A stretch of DNA of 64,000 bases from Chaunax sp. Z400. Taxonomy: Eukaryota > Chordata > Actinopteri > Lophiiformes > Chaunacidae. The position numbers and the translations under genes are program-made. Below, one piece after another: positions 9,833-21,600 of this stretch (the stretch's first letter is position 1; every line of letters begins with the position of its first letter). A model generated the notes under the pieces. The model worked only from the letters and a program-made list of their open reading frames with translations, was not told where the DNA came from and made no database searches. The stretch is from positions 30,330,399-30,394,398 of the forward strand of contig CM075195.1 of assembly GCA_037577475.1 (NCBI GenBank), written 5' to 3'.

Positions 9833-10648
9833 AAAATGTGTTATTTGTGCAACTAACAGTGTTGGCAGAGGTGCACCAATGCCCCTGTCAGCCCATCCTA
9901 AACCTGAGGGTCCTTTTGAACATTTGATGTTAGACTTTATTGAACTTACTCCATGTAGGGGTTATAAATATTGTCTGGTTATTACTGACATGTTTTCCAA
10001 ATGGATTGAGTGCTTCCTGTATAAAAATGCTAAAGCTATCTCAGTGGCAAAAGCGTTATTGAGGGAAGTAATTCCATGATGGGACTTCCATCCAAGTCGA
10101 CCAGTGACAATGGCTCACATTTTGTCAACACTGTAATTCAAAGCCTTTCAGAAAGCCTTCAGACAAATCTGAAAACACATTGTGCCTATCATCCAGCTAG
10201 CGGAGGTGCAGTGGAAAGGGCTAACCAGACCCTAAAGAAAAAGTTTACAAAACTAATGGCAGAAACAAGACTATCATGGGTTGAAGTTTTACCACTAGTA
10301 TTAATGTTTATGAGAGGTCGCCCACATAAATCAACTGGACTCTTTCCTTATGAGATACTCACTGGGCGTCCTATGCGAATGACTAACACCCCGTTTCCGC
10401 ATAATAGGTTTACTTTGACAGGAATGGATGATGATATTTTGAGGTATTGTTGTGCACTTAACCATTCCTTGAAGCTTATCTTCCCCAAGGTAAAAGCTAC
10501 CCTTCCTGAGCCTACGTTGGTACAACTCCATAACATCCAGCCTGGAAACTGGGTAGTGATCAAAGACCTTCGAAGGAAACACTGGCGTCAGCCCCGGTGG
10601 ACAGGACCATTCCAGGTGCCGTTGACGTACAGCCATCGAGATAGCTGA
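9795..10648 (+). pseudogene. ERV copy A integrase
   Basis: CKKCVICATN is the CC half of the HHCC zinc motif. The catalytic triad is D (LMLDFIEL, about 9932), D in TSDNGSHF (10105) and E in GAVERANQTLK (10213), with 35 residues between the last two, the retroviral DDX35E spacing. A C-terminal LRRKHWRQPRWTGPFQV block matches the SH3-like DNA-binding tail. A frameshift near 10078 splits the first and second aspartates, where copy B is continuous. The pol end overlaps the env start in another frame. Confidence 0.82.
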
Positions 10649-12608
10649 GAGGAACAAGTGGATCCATGCATCCCAGTTCAGGCCATTTCCCAGGGATGCA
10701 TCTGCTGAGAAGGACACGACCAAGCCTAGGGGGAGTTGAGAAGGGCTTCTGGTTGAAGATCTTGGCTGCAGTTGTCATCGTGGGATTGGTCTCCACAATA
10801 CTTATAGTCCAAGCCTGGTCTGCAGCTGAGCAGCGAGATGACAGCTATTCCAACAAAGCTGAAGCCTGGGAACAATTGAACTCCCAACGTCCTCATATAT
10901 TCATACGCACCACACCGCCCACTGATAGACATGCATTCACTAGCCAAACTGATGTCATGTATACTGATACTCATACATCCCATCCATCACACAAGGATGT
11001 GAATTAACTGTTACCAATGAGGATGGCCACTGTTACCAGATGGCAACTGTTACCAGAGCATGGCCACAAAGACTCAGAAAGAGGAAGTGGCACAAAAGAT
11101 CCTAAGAGAACCAAAGAAGAAGATACCACACAACCCTAACGGAACGGTTTATCAGGGAAAAAAGCCAATTGTTCGAACAGAATGGCTGGAAACCATGGGG
11201 GTTTAATGCGGGTGACTTAATTGATAATTATAAAGACAAAAATAGTTGGTACTCCTTCATGGGATGACTAAAAACTAAGACGTACGGTGCTAACACTACT
11301 GTCGTGGCTGTTCATAGTCCTCCAACAAATTGGCACTCTCTTTTCCAACTTGAGGTGAAACATTGTCCTTGCTTAGATCCAGTGGTGAGTTTAGTACAAT
11401 ACTTTGCTAACCGTCCTCACATGGACAGTAACACACGAAAGTATTGCAAGTTTTCTCACTATGCATGGTATAATGCCAGTAGAAACCTATATGGTCATAC
11501 AGCAGATCAAGCAACTTTGTATTTATCCTGTATAGAATGGTTCTGTGATCATATGCTAAAACAGGCTATCCCTTTAACTTCTACTTATGCAGAACCAACT
11601 GAGGTCCCCATCGACCATTGTATTTCACACCATATTTGTTTATATTCAAATGGGACAGGCCAATTTATGTGAATGTCATGGTGCCCAAATCCTGTTGCTA
11701 GTCTGGGGACATACAAATCAGGTTCTGGACTCACTAACATTACTTTTAAAAATGGAGAAACTGTGGTAGTCAATATTTTTCTTAAATAAATCAATAGATA
11801 AGTCAATAAATTTTCTTAAAGCTCCTGCATATAAGGGCATACCACCTACTGGTAATTTTTATTGGTTTTGTGGCAATAAGGCATTTTTTTCTTACCGCCA
11901 GACTGATCTGGTTGTTGTTATTTTGTTAATCTTACAATTACTAACATAGCATTACTCCCTATAACCCAAACCCAACATTCAGAGCATGGCCACATACATA
12001 AATGAGAAATGGCACAGTTTTTTAACCTTGAATCTGACCATTGGCGTATTTCCTTAGCTGAAAAATGGGGTATTGGGTTACTCCCGTGGTATGGTGTCAC
12101 ATTTTTGGCTGACCACATAGATAATATAACTTATTCGATGTCTGCTTTTGCTAATGAAACCATAAGAGGCTTCCAGTATTTAGCTGTAAATGATCTCACA
12201 GATTAACTCTGCTGAAACATGAGATGGCTCTTGATTATATTTTGGCAAAAACTGAAGGGTTATGTAAGACATTAAACTTAAACTTAACAGGTGATGCATG
12301 TGTCACACTCATCCCTGATAATTCAGACAATATTACCAGTGTGATCACAGCACTCGAGAAGATTTGCGATGCTTTTGGTCCTTCTGAATCAGCAGGTTTT
12401 AGTTTCAACAAATGGTTAAATGACCAGTTTGGCCCCTGGGCTATTATGATCATTCATATATTAATCCCTGTTTTGATTGTCTGTGGTATTGCACTATGCT
12501 TTTGTACCTGTACACTTATATGTATGCGAGCCCTTGTATATAAATGGATAGCAGGAGTTGTTGGGGATGAAAAACATTATATGTTAAGATACCACTTGAA
12601 CAAACCAA
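10560..12608 (+). pseudogene. ERV copy A envelope gene (broken)
   Basis: Collinear with copy B env. It has an N-terminal hydrophobic segment (ILAAVVIVGLVSTILIVQAW), a surface part broken by several stops (for example at 11005 and 11265), and a transmembrane subunit. The subunit has MALDYILAKTEGLCKTLN, then GDACVTLIPDNSDN and a hydrophobic anchor near 12440-12520 (IIHILIPVLIVCGIALCF). A TAA at 12204 interrupts the ectodomain and is also present in copy B. The tail diverges at 12608. Confidence 0.78.
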
Positions 12609-13004
12609 TGCCTGGTCATACATCTCCTTGGGTAGTTTATGTACAGTGCACAGAGGCTAAAAATTACAGCAAAGCTGCTATAAAACCAACAGTATGCACA
12701 GGTGAGAAGCTCTGACCTGTGGCTTACAAGCTGAAATGCCAATTTGCTCTCTCTACTCCAGCCTGTCCATTTACATCCTGTTCAGATGTAAACGAGGAAG
12801 CTCAACACCTCTGAGTAACAGCTCTGAATGTGGTAGAACTAGAACTAAGGATTGCTCCTTAGGGCAGACACTTAATTTCAAATTTTAAGGTTTCTCTAAC
12901 CATTAACACACTAAAACAACTCACAACCACAACTGCATATATGCCTGGCAAGTACAAAGTAGTTGATTAAAAAAGATTAAGATTTTTTTTTGAGAATTAT
13001 ACTT
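12609..13004. other. Spacer after ERV A, no gene seen
   Basis: Single-copy-looking sequence; one frame stays open from env to 12715 by chance. No LTR of the ERV family is present, so the 3' end of copy A has been lost. Confidence 0.45.
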
Positions 13005-13817
13005 GGTCATTAGGGTGTGATTAATGATCATTAAAAATGATCATTAATCATCAATTCAATTCAATATTATTATTAAAATTAATAATAATTACGGGGCACC
13101 ACCCTGGAAACAGGGAAACAATTAACCAAATTTTGTTTAGTCTCAAGTGAACAATGAAGGGAAGAGTACATGTACTGACCCTCGCAACCAGCCTTTAAAA
13201 CAGTATCAATGCAAAATAATACAAACAACTTCTCAGCTGATCCTCGGCGGGACGGCGTTGAGAGTACCGTTCGTTGGCTCTCACAGTGCGGCAGAGGAAA
13301 ACAGCAGGGTTGATGTAGTTGATGAAACACGGGGTCGTGTCCGGTCCTTCTGTCTTCTATGAGAACGGTACAAGAGCAACCCGTGCATTATACCGTGATC
13401 GTTACTGGGACAGGAAAGGAGACGATCAGGCTGCAGCTGGAGTGGAGCAACGTCAGTCCTTAAGGCAAAAAGGGGGTCCAAAAGCAAGGAGAGGTGAAAC
13501 CCATAGGTAGCGAACCCAAAGAATGGAGGAGGAAAAAAAAAGAGAGACAGAGAGGAGTTAGTTTCCCACTTATATACTCCTGGTGACTTCAAAGGGACCC
13601 CTGTGGTTCCTCGTGGGTCTCCTCCAAGAGCCAAGAGTCTGGTGAAGGAATTTCACACCTAGGCAGCCTGGGAAGTGGAGTCTTTTGTGCTCTATTGTCT
13701 TAGAGGTTGGCTCCCTCTGGTCTTATCAGGCTCTTGTAGATACATGTAGGCCTGAGTTAGGCTTTGGAGTCTACAGGCCTTCCTTTGTTTCAGGGGCCTA
13801 TACCATGCGGCCCAACA
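13005..13817 (-). mobile_element. Deleted copy of the TGTTGGGCC LTR family
   Basis: Reverse-complement match to the solo LTR at 30324-31999. It begins at 13817 with TGTTGGGCCGCATGGTA and passes the shared U3 and CCGCACTGxGAGAGCCAAC blocks. It then jumps over about 0.7 kb (the part with CA runs) and ends in the GGGTGGTGCCCCGTAATT block near 13080. The terminal CCCCAACA is missing. Confidence 0.8.
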
Positions 13818-14600
13818 GCATGTTTTGACTGCTTTTCAGTTTTGGACCTTCCCAAAACTTTAGTAAATTAATAATAAATTCCAGAACTGTACCCCCATCC
13901 TCTTCTTGTCTGCAGTTGGGTCTTGTTTTTGACCCATACATAACACTGCCCTCTTCTGGACAGTCTTCCTGAGGCAGGATGTTTGCTGGCTGGGGTCCTG
14001 TGAGGATTTCCTGTCTGAAGCTGCAACTGAGGTGGTTTCTCTGTCTTATTATAAATATGTTAAGGTTGAGGATATAAAATTTGTTCCATTTTATTTTCAT
14101 ATGATTTATCACTTTTAATATATTCAAACAGTGTAAATAATAAGAAGCCATCAGAGAAAGGCAGACAGTATTAACTTCTCCCAGCCATACTTACTAATTA
14201 GTCTGCTCCAACATGGCTTTGAAGTTGTCCAGTTGATCGTGTGGGTTTCAGTCTGTTGTTCAGATAAAACCGAGGCCTTAATGTCTAAAAGTGCCCCTTT
14301 TGTTTGTCTTTAAGGATGGATGGATGATAAATAACAGGTGTGATTTACACACAGCAAAATCATGTTATTGTAAGCCTGTTGTACGTTACATCTTACTGAC
14401 ACTGTTGCTGAGCATGAAGCATACCACCTTGCACTACGTACACTTTATTGACTCACTTTGCTCTACTTTGTCATGCCACTCTTTTTCATACCCCTCAGCT
14501 TCTTATATGTTGTTGCATCTTATTATTTTTACTGTATTTTAATATAATGCCTATTTTTTAACCTGTCCTGTCCAGCAACCTCAGCATTCAGTATCTATCT
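13818..14600. other. Intergenic stretch, no gene seen
   Basis: AT-rich sequence, with no recognisable domain in any frame. Confidence 0.4.
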
Positions 14601-15335
14601 ATCTGTAAGGATGCCTTACAGTGCCAGAAGAAAGACGGGGAGAGAACAGAAAGGGGTTGGGAGGACAGGAGCGAGGGAGAGAGACAACAACAGCAACAAC
14701 AATTAAAAAAACAAACACACAAATAACAGCAGTGACATATACCATTATAATCAGTGATAATGAAACATTATAAATCTTATTGACCTTATTGTGTGTGTGT
14801 GTCAGTTGTGTATGCATATGTGTGAAAGATTGTCACTGGATGTGGTTTTAAGTGGAGGGTAGCTACAACGCCATGTCGACCCCCAGCAGTAAGCAGGCAG
14901 GGGCCCAAACCACCAGAGTGCCCTATGGTCCCACAGACCAGGAACCTCACTCCCACCCCAAGGAGAGCCAGCCGGGTCCACGGAAGCAGCCCCCCAAGCC
15001 AGGGGCCAGCCCACAGATGGGCAGGGGACGGCGGCCCCCCTGACCCAGTCAGAGCAGCAGTGCCCCCAGCCCCAAGACCCCGCCCACCCAAGACCCACCC
15101 AGGCACCTGGCACAAGTCCTGCCACACAACAGAGAAGACAGAGACCCCCCCCCCCCCCCCCCCCCCGACAACCATGGCCCATTCCCTTGGGGGGATGTAT
15201 AAGTGCCTATCGAATGTATCTAATCGCTTACAAAGGGAGTAGCTGTGAAAACACAATTTTGTTTCCCTTTATGTCTCCTACATCTTGTGACGACAATAAA
15301 AAGTCCTTGATTCCTTGATTGTAGAAAGCCAAAAT
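14601..15335 (+). mobile_element. Probable LINE 3' region
   Basis: Ends in AATAAAAAGTCCTTGATTCCTTGATTG, the short tandem tail (TTGATTCC) seen at the 3' ends of fish L2-like LINEs. Upstream is C-rich sequence with a run of about 21 C at 15145-15166. No reverse transcriptase remains. Confidence 0.5.
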
Positions 15336-15605
15336 TAATTGGCCCCTTTACAACAAATTCAATGGTGGTGATGCATTAAACTATACCTATTACTGTTAAG
15401 ATTTGATTTGGAAATTTAGAAAATAAATTAAAAACACAAAACTTCAATGCAAGAATTATGTGTTTTACAGAATAGAAAAACCTACCATTCAATGGCAAAG
15501 GAAGTGAAAGGAATTCATGGATCCAGTCCACATGACCGACCCTTCTAGTTTCATCATAATCTGACATTAATGCATCATAGTCGGAATGGGGGGGGAAAAA
15601 TTATA
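15336..15605. other. Spacer, no gene seen
   Basis: AT-rich sequence without coding signal or recognisable repeat. Confidence 0.35.
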
Positions 15606-15785
15606 GAATGTGGAAAAAAAATCCTGGACCCTTACCCTTATCCAGATCAACTCCAAAATGTAAGTGTATTCTCTATCATATGGTAGAGTAAGTTTCAGGA
15701 AAATCCGTCAAGTAGTTTTTATGTAATCCTGATATTAGACAAACTAGCGCTGGTGAAAACATCCCTCCTTAGTGGAGGTAACAAA
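15606..15785 (+). repeat. Dispersed repeat fragment (GGAGGTAA family)
   Basis: Contains AAAATCCGTCAAGTAGTTTT and ends in CTCCTTAGTGGAGGTAAC. The segment at 27465-27665 (TTACCCCCGCCAAGGGTTAGG, ACCACTGGACGGATTATGATG) appears to be the other end of the same fish repeat family in inverse orientation. Confidence 0.5.
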
Positions 15786-16491
15786 TAATATCATCGACAT
15801 ATAAGAGTAAGAGGGGGCCTGTGGATCCCAAGTCAGATAAACTGGGTTCAGGATCTGAGACCAGTGAGTCCTTTTGTTGGCTGGCCCGGTATGAAGGTCT
15901 CCTTGTTGAGAAACAGTGGGACCAGCTGGTTCAGGATGGTGGTTGTGGACAAAGTTTGGTTTTTCAATTTCAATTTTTCATGCATGGGAAGACAGATTTC
16001 ATTGTAAAAATAAAAGGCCCTAACACCTTCTGTAATCTCGCCCTAACAACTGCACACAGTGAGAAAAAACGCATTACAATTAAAGAACCATTTGAAGTTG
16101 TGTGCCCCAAAAGCTCTTCCCTTTTGGTTCAAAGGTATTTTACCTGCTGCTCTGAAGGGTCACAGAAAGCAGCCAGATGAGATCGATTACAGATGCACAC
16201 ACTCAGTCTCCCCTTGAAAGTCTCTGTTGTTTGCCCCTGTTCTGTATGTCCACAGTGAGTACCCAGTCGGTGTAAATTGGACGTTTTTATGGTTTTAAAA
16301 CTTTTCACCACCCCACTTAGAAGATCCATCAAGAATTAGTTTTAGCCAGCCCTTGCGGCGGCTTTTCTTAAGATTGAGCATGTTGAATTGGAGGCGGAGT
16401 CCAAAATGATTTGATTGGTTGTTCAGCTAAAAGCAAACTAGTGCTTGAGAAGAGAAATAGAAATGTACACACACACATATATATATATATG
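15786..16491. other. Spacer with weak open frame, no gene assigned
   Basis: A 119-codon frame (15821-16180) is open but shows no domain or codon pattern I recognise. A short CA/TA run ends the segment at 16465-16491. Confidence 0.35.
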
Positions 16492-17383
16492 TATACTGAC
16501 CAACAGTAGAAACGCATTTTTGTTTGTTGATGTCATGCCATCCTGTCCATATTAAATATCAAAGGCAAATTATGGTTCACACATCTTTATTCACCCTTTA
16601 GCCATACAGAAAAATCATTTTTGTGCAGATTAGTGGTTTTTGTCTTAGTGTTTACAGGTTAGAAAGTGTGGATGGTGAGACAGAGAACAAAAATAGTCAC
16701 TACCATGCGTGTCTACCTCCAGCATTTATCACTACTTTACACCTCCTGAATGGATAAGATGTTATTCTGGACTTGTAGGATGACATGCCATTCTTCCTGC
16801 AGTGCTTTGACAAGTTATGAATGTGTTGCTGTTGCAGGATCTTTCTGTCTCACCCGATAATACTGAACGTCCCATAGAGGGCATTGTCATGCATGAAGGT
16901 GATGCCTGATTGCTGTATCCTCGGAATGACATGTGGACCTAGAACAATATGTCGGAGACGGAAGGCCGTGAATGTGGACAAGTTCTGACCGTCACCCCCC
17001 CCCCCACTTCATGACAACAACACTAAACGATTCACTTCCTGGTCATATACGGCAGAATAGCGGTCTCCGAGGCGATGGTACAAACGCCAATGACTACCAG
17101 CTGTGTACAAGTTAAATCCGAACTTGTCACTAAATGTGATCTACGTCCACTATGCAATCAGCCATAACATCTGTGCTGCACGTGTCTGCAGAATTCCGAC
17201 CACCGTTCTTTCGGGAATCGTGGCATAATCAGCTGTTTCTCTAGGACGTTACTTTTTCATGATTTGACATGTTTTGGTTGTGGGTACTTCAAAAAAAATT
17301 TCAGTGAATCACGATTGTTTCAGTAGATTTGGGCTAGTGAATAGAAATTACAGGGTTTTTAAAATTATGCCTTTCCACTGTTG

Positions 17384-17384
<1 letters not shown>
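16492..17384 (-). mobile_element. Decayed Tc1-like element, left arm of inverted pair
   Basis: Starts TATACTGACCAACAGTAGAAA and ends CCTTTCCACTGTTGC, both forms of the terminal repeat of this Tc1 family (TATACTGAGCAACAGTGGAAA). Inside are reverse-complement remains of transposase, with many stops and deletions. Length about 0.9 kb against about 1.2 kb for the copy at 28523. Confidence 0.85.

Positions 17385-17453
<69 letters not shown>
17385..17453. repeat. (TA)n(CA)n microsatellite between two Tc1 relics
   Basis: About 27 TA repeats followed by CA repeats. It lies exactly between two oppositely oriented Tc1 copies. Tc1 elements insert at TA, so a TA tract is a natural target. Confidence 0.95.
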
Positions 17454-17455
<2 letters not shown>

Positions 17456-18414
17456 TGAGCAACAGTGGAAAAACCCCTGTAATTTCTATTCACTAGCCCT
17501 AATCTAATCATGAATACCCATCATTTTAGTCATAACATACATTTAGTCAGAAATAACAGTCATTGGTTCATTTCAGAGTGAACAGGCAGTTGGGATGCTA
17601 TGGTCAGAACTCTGCAGACACGTGCAGCACAGATGTTCCAGACATGATGGCTGATTGCAAAGTGGACAGAGATCACATTTAGTGACAAGTCCGGATTAAA
17701 CTTGTACACAGCTGGTGGTGGTTGGCGTTTGTACCATCGCCGGTGAGACTGCTATCCCGCCGCATAGATCCAGGAAGTGGATCGTTTGGTGGTGGTGTCA
17801 TGATGTTAGGGGCCACTGCTAATGGATGACGGTCAGAACCTGTCCAGATCCACGGTACACACAGCCACCCATTACCGAAATAGGGTCCTAGGTCCACGTC
17901 ATTCCCAGGATACAGCAATCAGGCATCACCTTCATGCATGACAATGCCAGACCACATGTGGCTCATGTCTGTCAGGAGTAATCTACTTGGACCAGAACAA
18001 TGTCGCTGTCCTTCCTTGGCCAGCACATTCACAGATCTCAACCAAATAGAGCATCTGTGGGATTTTCTGGATCGCTGGTGCTCCAGCAACACATGAACAA
18101 CTTGTCACAGCTCTGCAGGAAGAATGGCATGTCATCCTACAAGTCCAGAATAACATCTTATCCATTCAGGAGGTGTAAAGTAGTGATAAATGCTGGAGGT
18201 AGACATGCACGGTAGTGACTATTTTTGTTCTCTGTCTCACCATCACACTTTCTGACTTGTAAACACTAAGACAAAAACCACTTATCTGCACAAAAATGAT
18301 TTTTCTGTATGGTTAAGGGGTGAATAAAGATGTGTGAACCATAATTTGCCTTTGATATTTAATATGAACAGGATGGCATGACATTAAAAAAAGCGTTTCT
18401 ACTGTTGGTCAGTA
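17454..18414 (+). mobile_element. Decayed Tc1-like element, right arm of inverted pair
   Basis: Begins CTGAGCAACAGTGGAAA and ends CGTTTCTACTGTTGGTCAGTATA. Transposase traces are readable in the forward direction, for example a degenerate HDNARPHVAH region near 17935-17965, but frames are broken. Together with 16492-17384 it forms an imperfect palindrome of about 1.9 kb. Confidence 0.85.
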
Positions 18415-18510
18415 TATATAATCTGCGGCCTGCCCCGCCGGACATCACAAACAATGTAGGTTTAAGACTCTTGGCTTCAGTTTTTCAGGAGTCAGTTTCG
18501 TGCAGAAACA

Positions 18511-18516
18511 TTTATT
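18511..18516 (-). terminator. Candidate ankfn1 polyadenylation signal
   Basis: AATAAA on the minus strand, followed by TGTTTCTG. It is the last good signal before the Tc1 relics and would give a 3' untranslated region of about 4.6 kb. A nearer candidate (CAATAAAG) lies at about 22619-22625. Which is used cannot be told from sequence. Confidence 0.35.
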
Positions 18517-20579
18517 AAAGTCCAACAACAGAATGATCCATCCATCCATCCATATCCATGAAAAAATGTGTTATTGAAACAACGCCATAGCCCATCACAT
18601 CATCAGTGACTCACTGCTGACATCACAGTTTACACACAAGTTTATTTCACTTGTCAAAATACAAACATTCACTCTAAAGTATTCAAATGAAAAGGCGGAA
18701 TTGTCCTTTAGCTGATGAGTAAAGAGAAGCTGGTTCGTCACTGAAGACCTGATATAAACATCCAACATGGCGGATCCACTACAGTGTTAAGTTACAGGAT
18801 GCTGTTAATAGATTCTGGGTCATTTCAAAATAAAAGCATTCATCACATCAACAGACTGACAGTAAGGTTCAGTCTCTATGCTCTGTGCTGTGACGTTGCT
18901 GCTGTCGGTTATTATGTTGTACTTGAGGTAAAATCTGAGGTTTGATGACACGACAAAACACCAACATGGCCATCCAAAGGCAAAGAGCAGACTCTTCTCT
19001 TCACTGTTGTTCTAATGCAGCATTTTACAGACATTTTGGGGTTTTTACTTATTTTTAAAGGCTGTTTTTGTCAGTTTGGCATTTTTGGAGATACTGCACT
19101 GTGTAGTGCAGAACAGGTCACGAACTTATCAAATCAATGGATCCGGCAGGATACAAACCAAATCACGCCGGTACTTAAGGCTCAGTTATCCTTCCTCTCC
19201 GTATGAAAATGCGTAAATACGTTGGTTTCAAACGTATCTGTCAACGCCAACTTCCCTGTGTCCTTTATGTTGGCATCAATACGTCCACTAGAGGGCAGTG
19301 ACGAGTCAAAGGTTTCAGGAACCACCAAAATGACGATGGCAGAGGAGGTTGTCAGACAGCACCTAGTAAATAAAACATTGGCGGTGCTCTGTGACACCAC
19401 TAAATACATCGCAACATGTGACAGATAGTTTTTTTTTCAGAAGAAATGTCTTCTTCCTGTTCGTCGACATTTGTTGTGTCTTGCTTGAATTATGGCGACA
19501 CTACCCCCAACGATTCCCCCCCCCAACTGCTCCGTTAAGTCCGCATTTGTAAGCTTTCCGACAACGAGGACAAATACAGATGAAATGAGCCTTAATAATA
19601 CCGATTCACGTTAAGCCAATGGTGCAAAATTACGGTTAACATTAGCACGTCTGCAGCTAGCGTTCTGCTTGTTCATTGAGGGGTCAACTCTCCATGAACA
19701 ACAAAACTTTCACTGAGGTGTCGACAACTGTATGGAAAGTGAGATTTCATCAGAACATGGTGATATAAACAATGTTACACGACTGAAATAACCAGAGAAG
19801 AAGAAGTTAGAGTAAAACATAAATAAAATATAAAAAACAAACAAAAAACAAACAAAAAACCCCCCAAGAAGTTAGATGGCACTCCTTCCTGTGAGGTAAA
19901 TGTTGACTACATCAGACCTTAATCAGTAAAGGTGTTTCCACCTACCGTTAAGGGCATTAAATCGGTTTTGTAATATGTAAAAATTGCCTCAAACAAGTAC
20001 AAAAACATTTTTCTGAAATCAATGACGTCTTTTCACATTTTCTTGATAAACCAATCACACATTTAAAATCTTCAAGAACTAATTTAGCTAGTAACAGCTG
20101 TACATGATTTTAAGTTATGAATGTTCAGTCTATGACTATCAGGAAACATCATGCCGAGACAATGAAATTCAAATAACACAATGACAAAAAATAAAATTAA
20201 AAACTAAATTCAAAATGGTGGACGTTGTGTTGGGTTTAGGTCATGGCACAAAGAGACTTTTTTGTAGATGTTGATATGATGCACATACGTATCAGGTTTC
20301 ATACGTGTGGGTGAAAGGGACGGCAGGAGCTGCTGATGATTCAGACCAACAGACAACTGGCCAAAGACAGATGTCCCAGTTTGAGCATGTGTCTGGATAA
20401 ACTGTTGGTGCGTCTCCAACCAGCTCGAGTTGCTAACTAAGAGAGTATCAGTTAAAGAGAGTATTGATTATTGATTATCTCTGAGTACATTATCATCACG
20501 TTTTTAAACTGAATTGAAAGAGGAATTTAACATTCTTTCTGATATCATCGGATATCTGTGTGTTCACTGCACACGTTAC

Positions 20580-20790
20580 AAAAGATAGCTTAGCTTAGCA
20601 TAAATACTGGAAGCAGGGGGAAACAGCTAACCTGACTGTGTCAGTCTAACTTTTTGTATATGGACATTTATTATGATAATAATTAGATGTTTCTAAACTC
20701 TGATTACAGGTAGCTGCTTCACCCTGCTTTATGCCAAGCTAGGCTAATCACCTCCTGGCTTTAGCTTCATATATACCATGTAGAATTATT
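20580..20790. repeat. Dispersed fish repeat (GGAAGCAGGGGGAAACAGCTA family)
   Basis: AGCTTAGCATAAATACTGGAAGCAGGGGGAAACAGC and a later GCCAAGCTAGGCTAA..CTGGCTTTAGCTTCATAT form the two ends of a common fish interspersed repeat that I recognise but cannot name. Confidence 0.5.
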
Positions 20791-21289
20791 TTTGATTCAT
20801 ATCTTTAAAGCCTTGTCTAAAAAGCTAATAGACAGATAAATATCTGACAAAGTTACACAGAAGAGATGATTGCAGAGCAGATAAGTTTAAGTGTGTGTAG
20901 AGTAAGTACTACTAGATAGTACTGCAATATCTGTGTCACAAATTCAATCAAAACCTGTAAATGAATACTTCATACATCTTTATCGTTAACATCTTGATAG
21001 AAGCTGCCAAAGTTAAGGCCCCAATATCTTCAATTAGCTTTTATTCCATGTGCAAAAACAGAGAACCCTTAAATTGCGTGCAATATATGAGAAGAACCAA
21101 ATATATGAGAAGAACCAATTCAACGACAGACTGACAGGAGAACACAGGTTCTGTAAGAATATTAAACACACCAGCAGCCTGGGAACACAACATAAACACA
21201 ACACAAATGGCAGGTCCAACAATGTCCTGTGACATCATCAACCAGAGGGATGCACAAACTGAGGACTGAACCCTGAACGTACCAGTCCT

Positions 21290-21600
21290 GTCAGGTGTCT
21301 GTCTTGTCGGGTCACTGTCCCGTCAGGTGACTGTTCTGTCAGGCTACTGTCCTGTCAGATGTCTGTCCTGTCAGGTTGGTTGGTTGATTTGATGGTTGGT
21401 AGATTTGTTGGTTCATTGGTTGTTTTGTTGGTTGGTTAGTTGGTTGGTTGGTAGAATTGTGTGTTGGTTGGTTGATTTATTGGTTGGTTAGTAGAATTGT
21501 ATGTTTGTTGATTGGTTGGTTGATTGATTTGTTGGTTGGTTGGTAGAATTGTATGTTTGTTGATTGGTTAGTTGATTTTTTTGGTTCAATGGTTTCTCAG
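21290..21600. repeat. CTGTCCTGTCAG and TTGG-rich tandem DNA
   Basis: 21290-21375 repeats a CTGTCCYGTCAGGT-like unit. 21376-21600 is an irregular GGTTGGTTGGTTGATT tract. Low complexity, non-coding. Confidence 0.8.

Larger units (their letters stand above)
3763..12608 (+). mobile_element. ERV copy A, 5'- and 3'-truncated provirus
   Basis: About 8.8 kb of a gamma/epsilon-like endogenous retrovirus, closely matching copy B (41147-50641). Order is LTR stub, primer-binding site, leader with repeats, gag, pol, env. Only the last 45 bp of the 5' LTR remain, and the 3' side stops inside the env cytoplasmic tail, where the match to copy B ends near 12608. The protease segment is missing, the gag start codon is TTG, and several frames are broken. 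It cannot encode a full set of proteins. It lies on the plus strand, downstream of the host gene. Confidence 0.88.

Noticed and set aside
14786..15256. 156-codon Gly/Trp/Leu-rich frame
   Set aside because: It runs through a poly-C tract and the LINE 3' region on the opposite strand; composition artefact.
15821..16180. 119-codon frame as a new gene
   Set aside because: No recognisable domain, no splice context and no conserved relative visible in the window.
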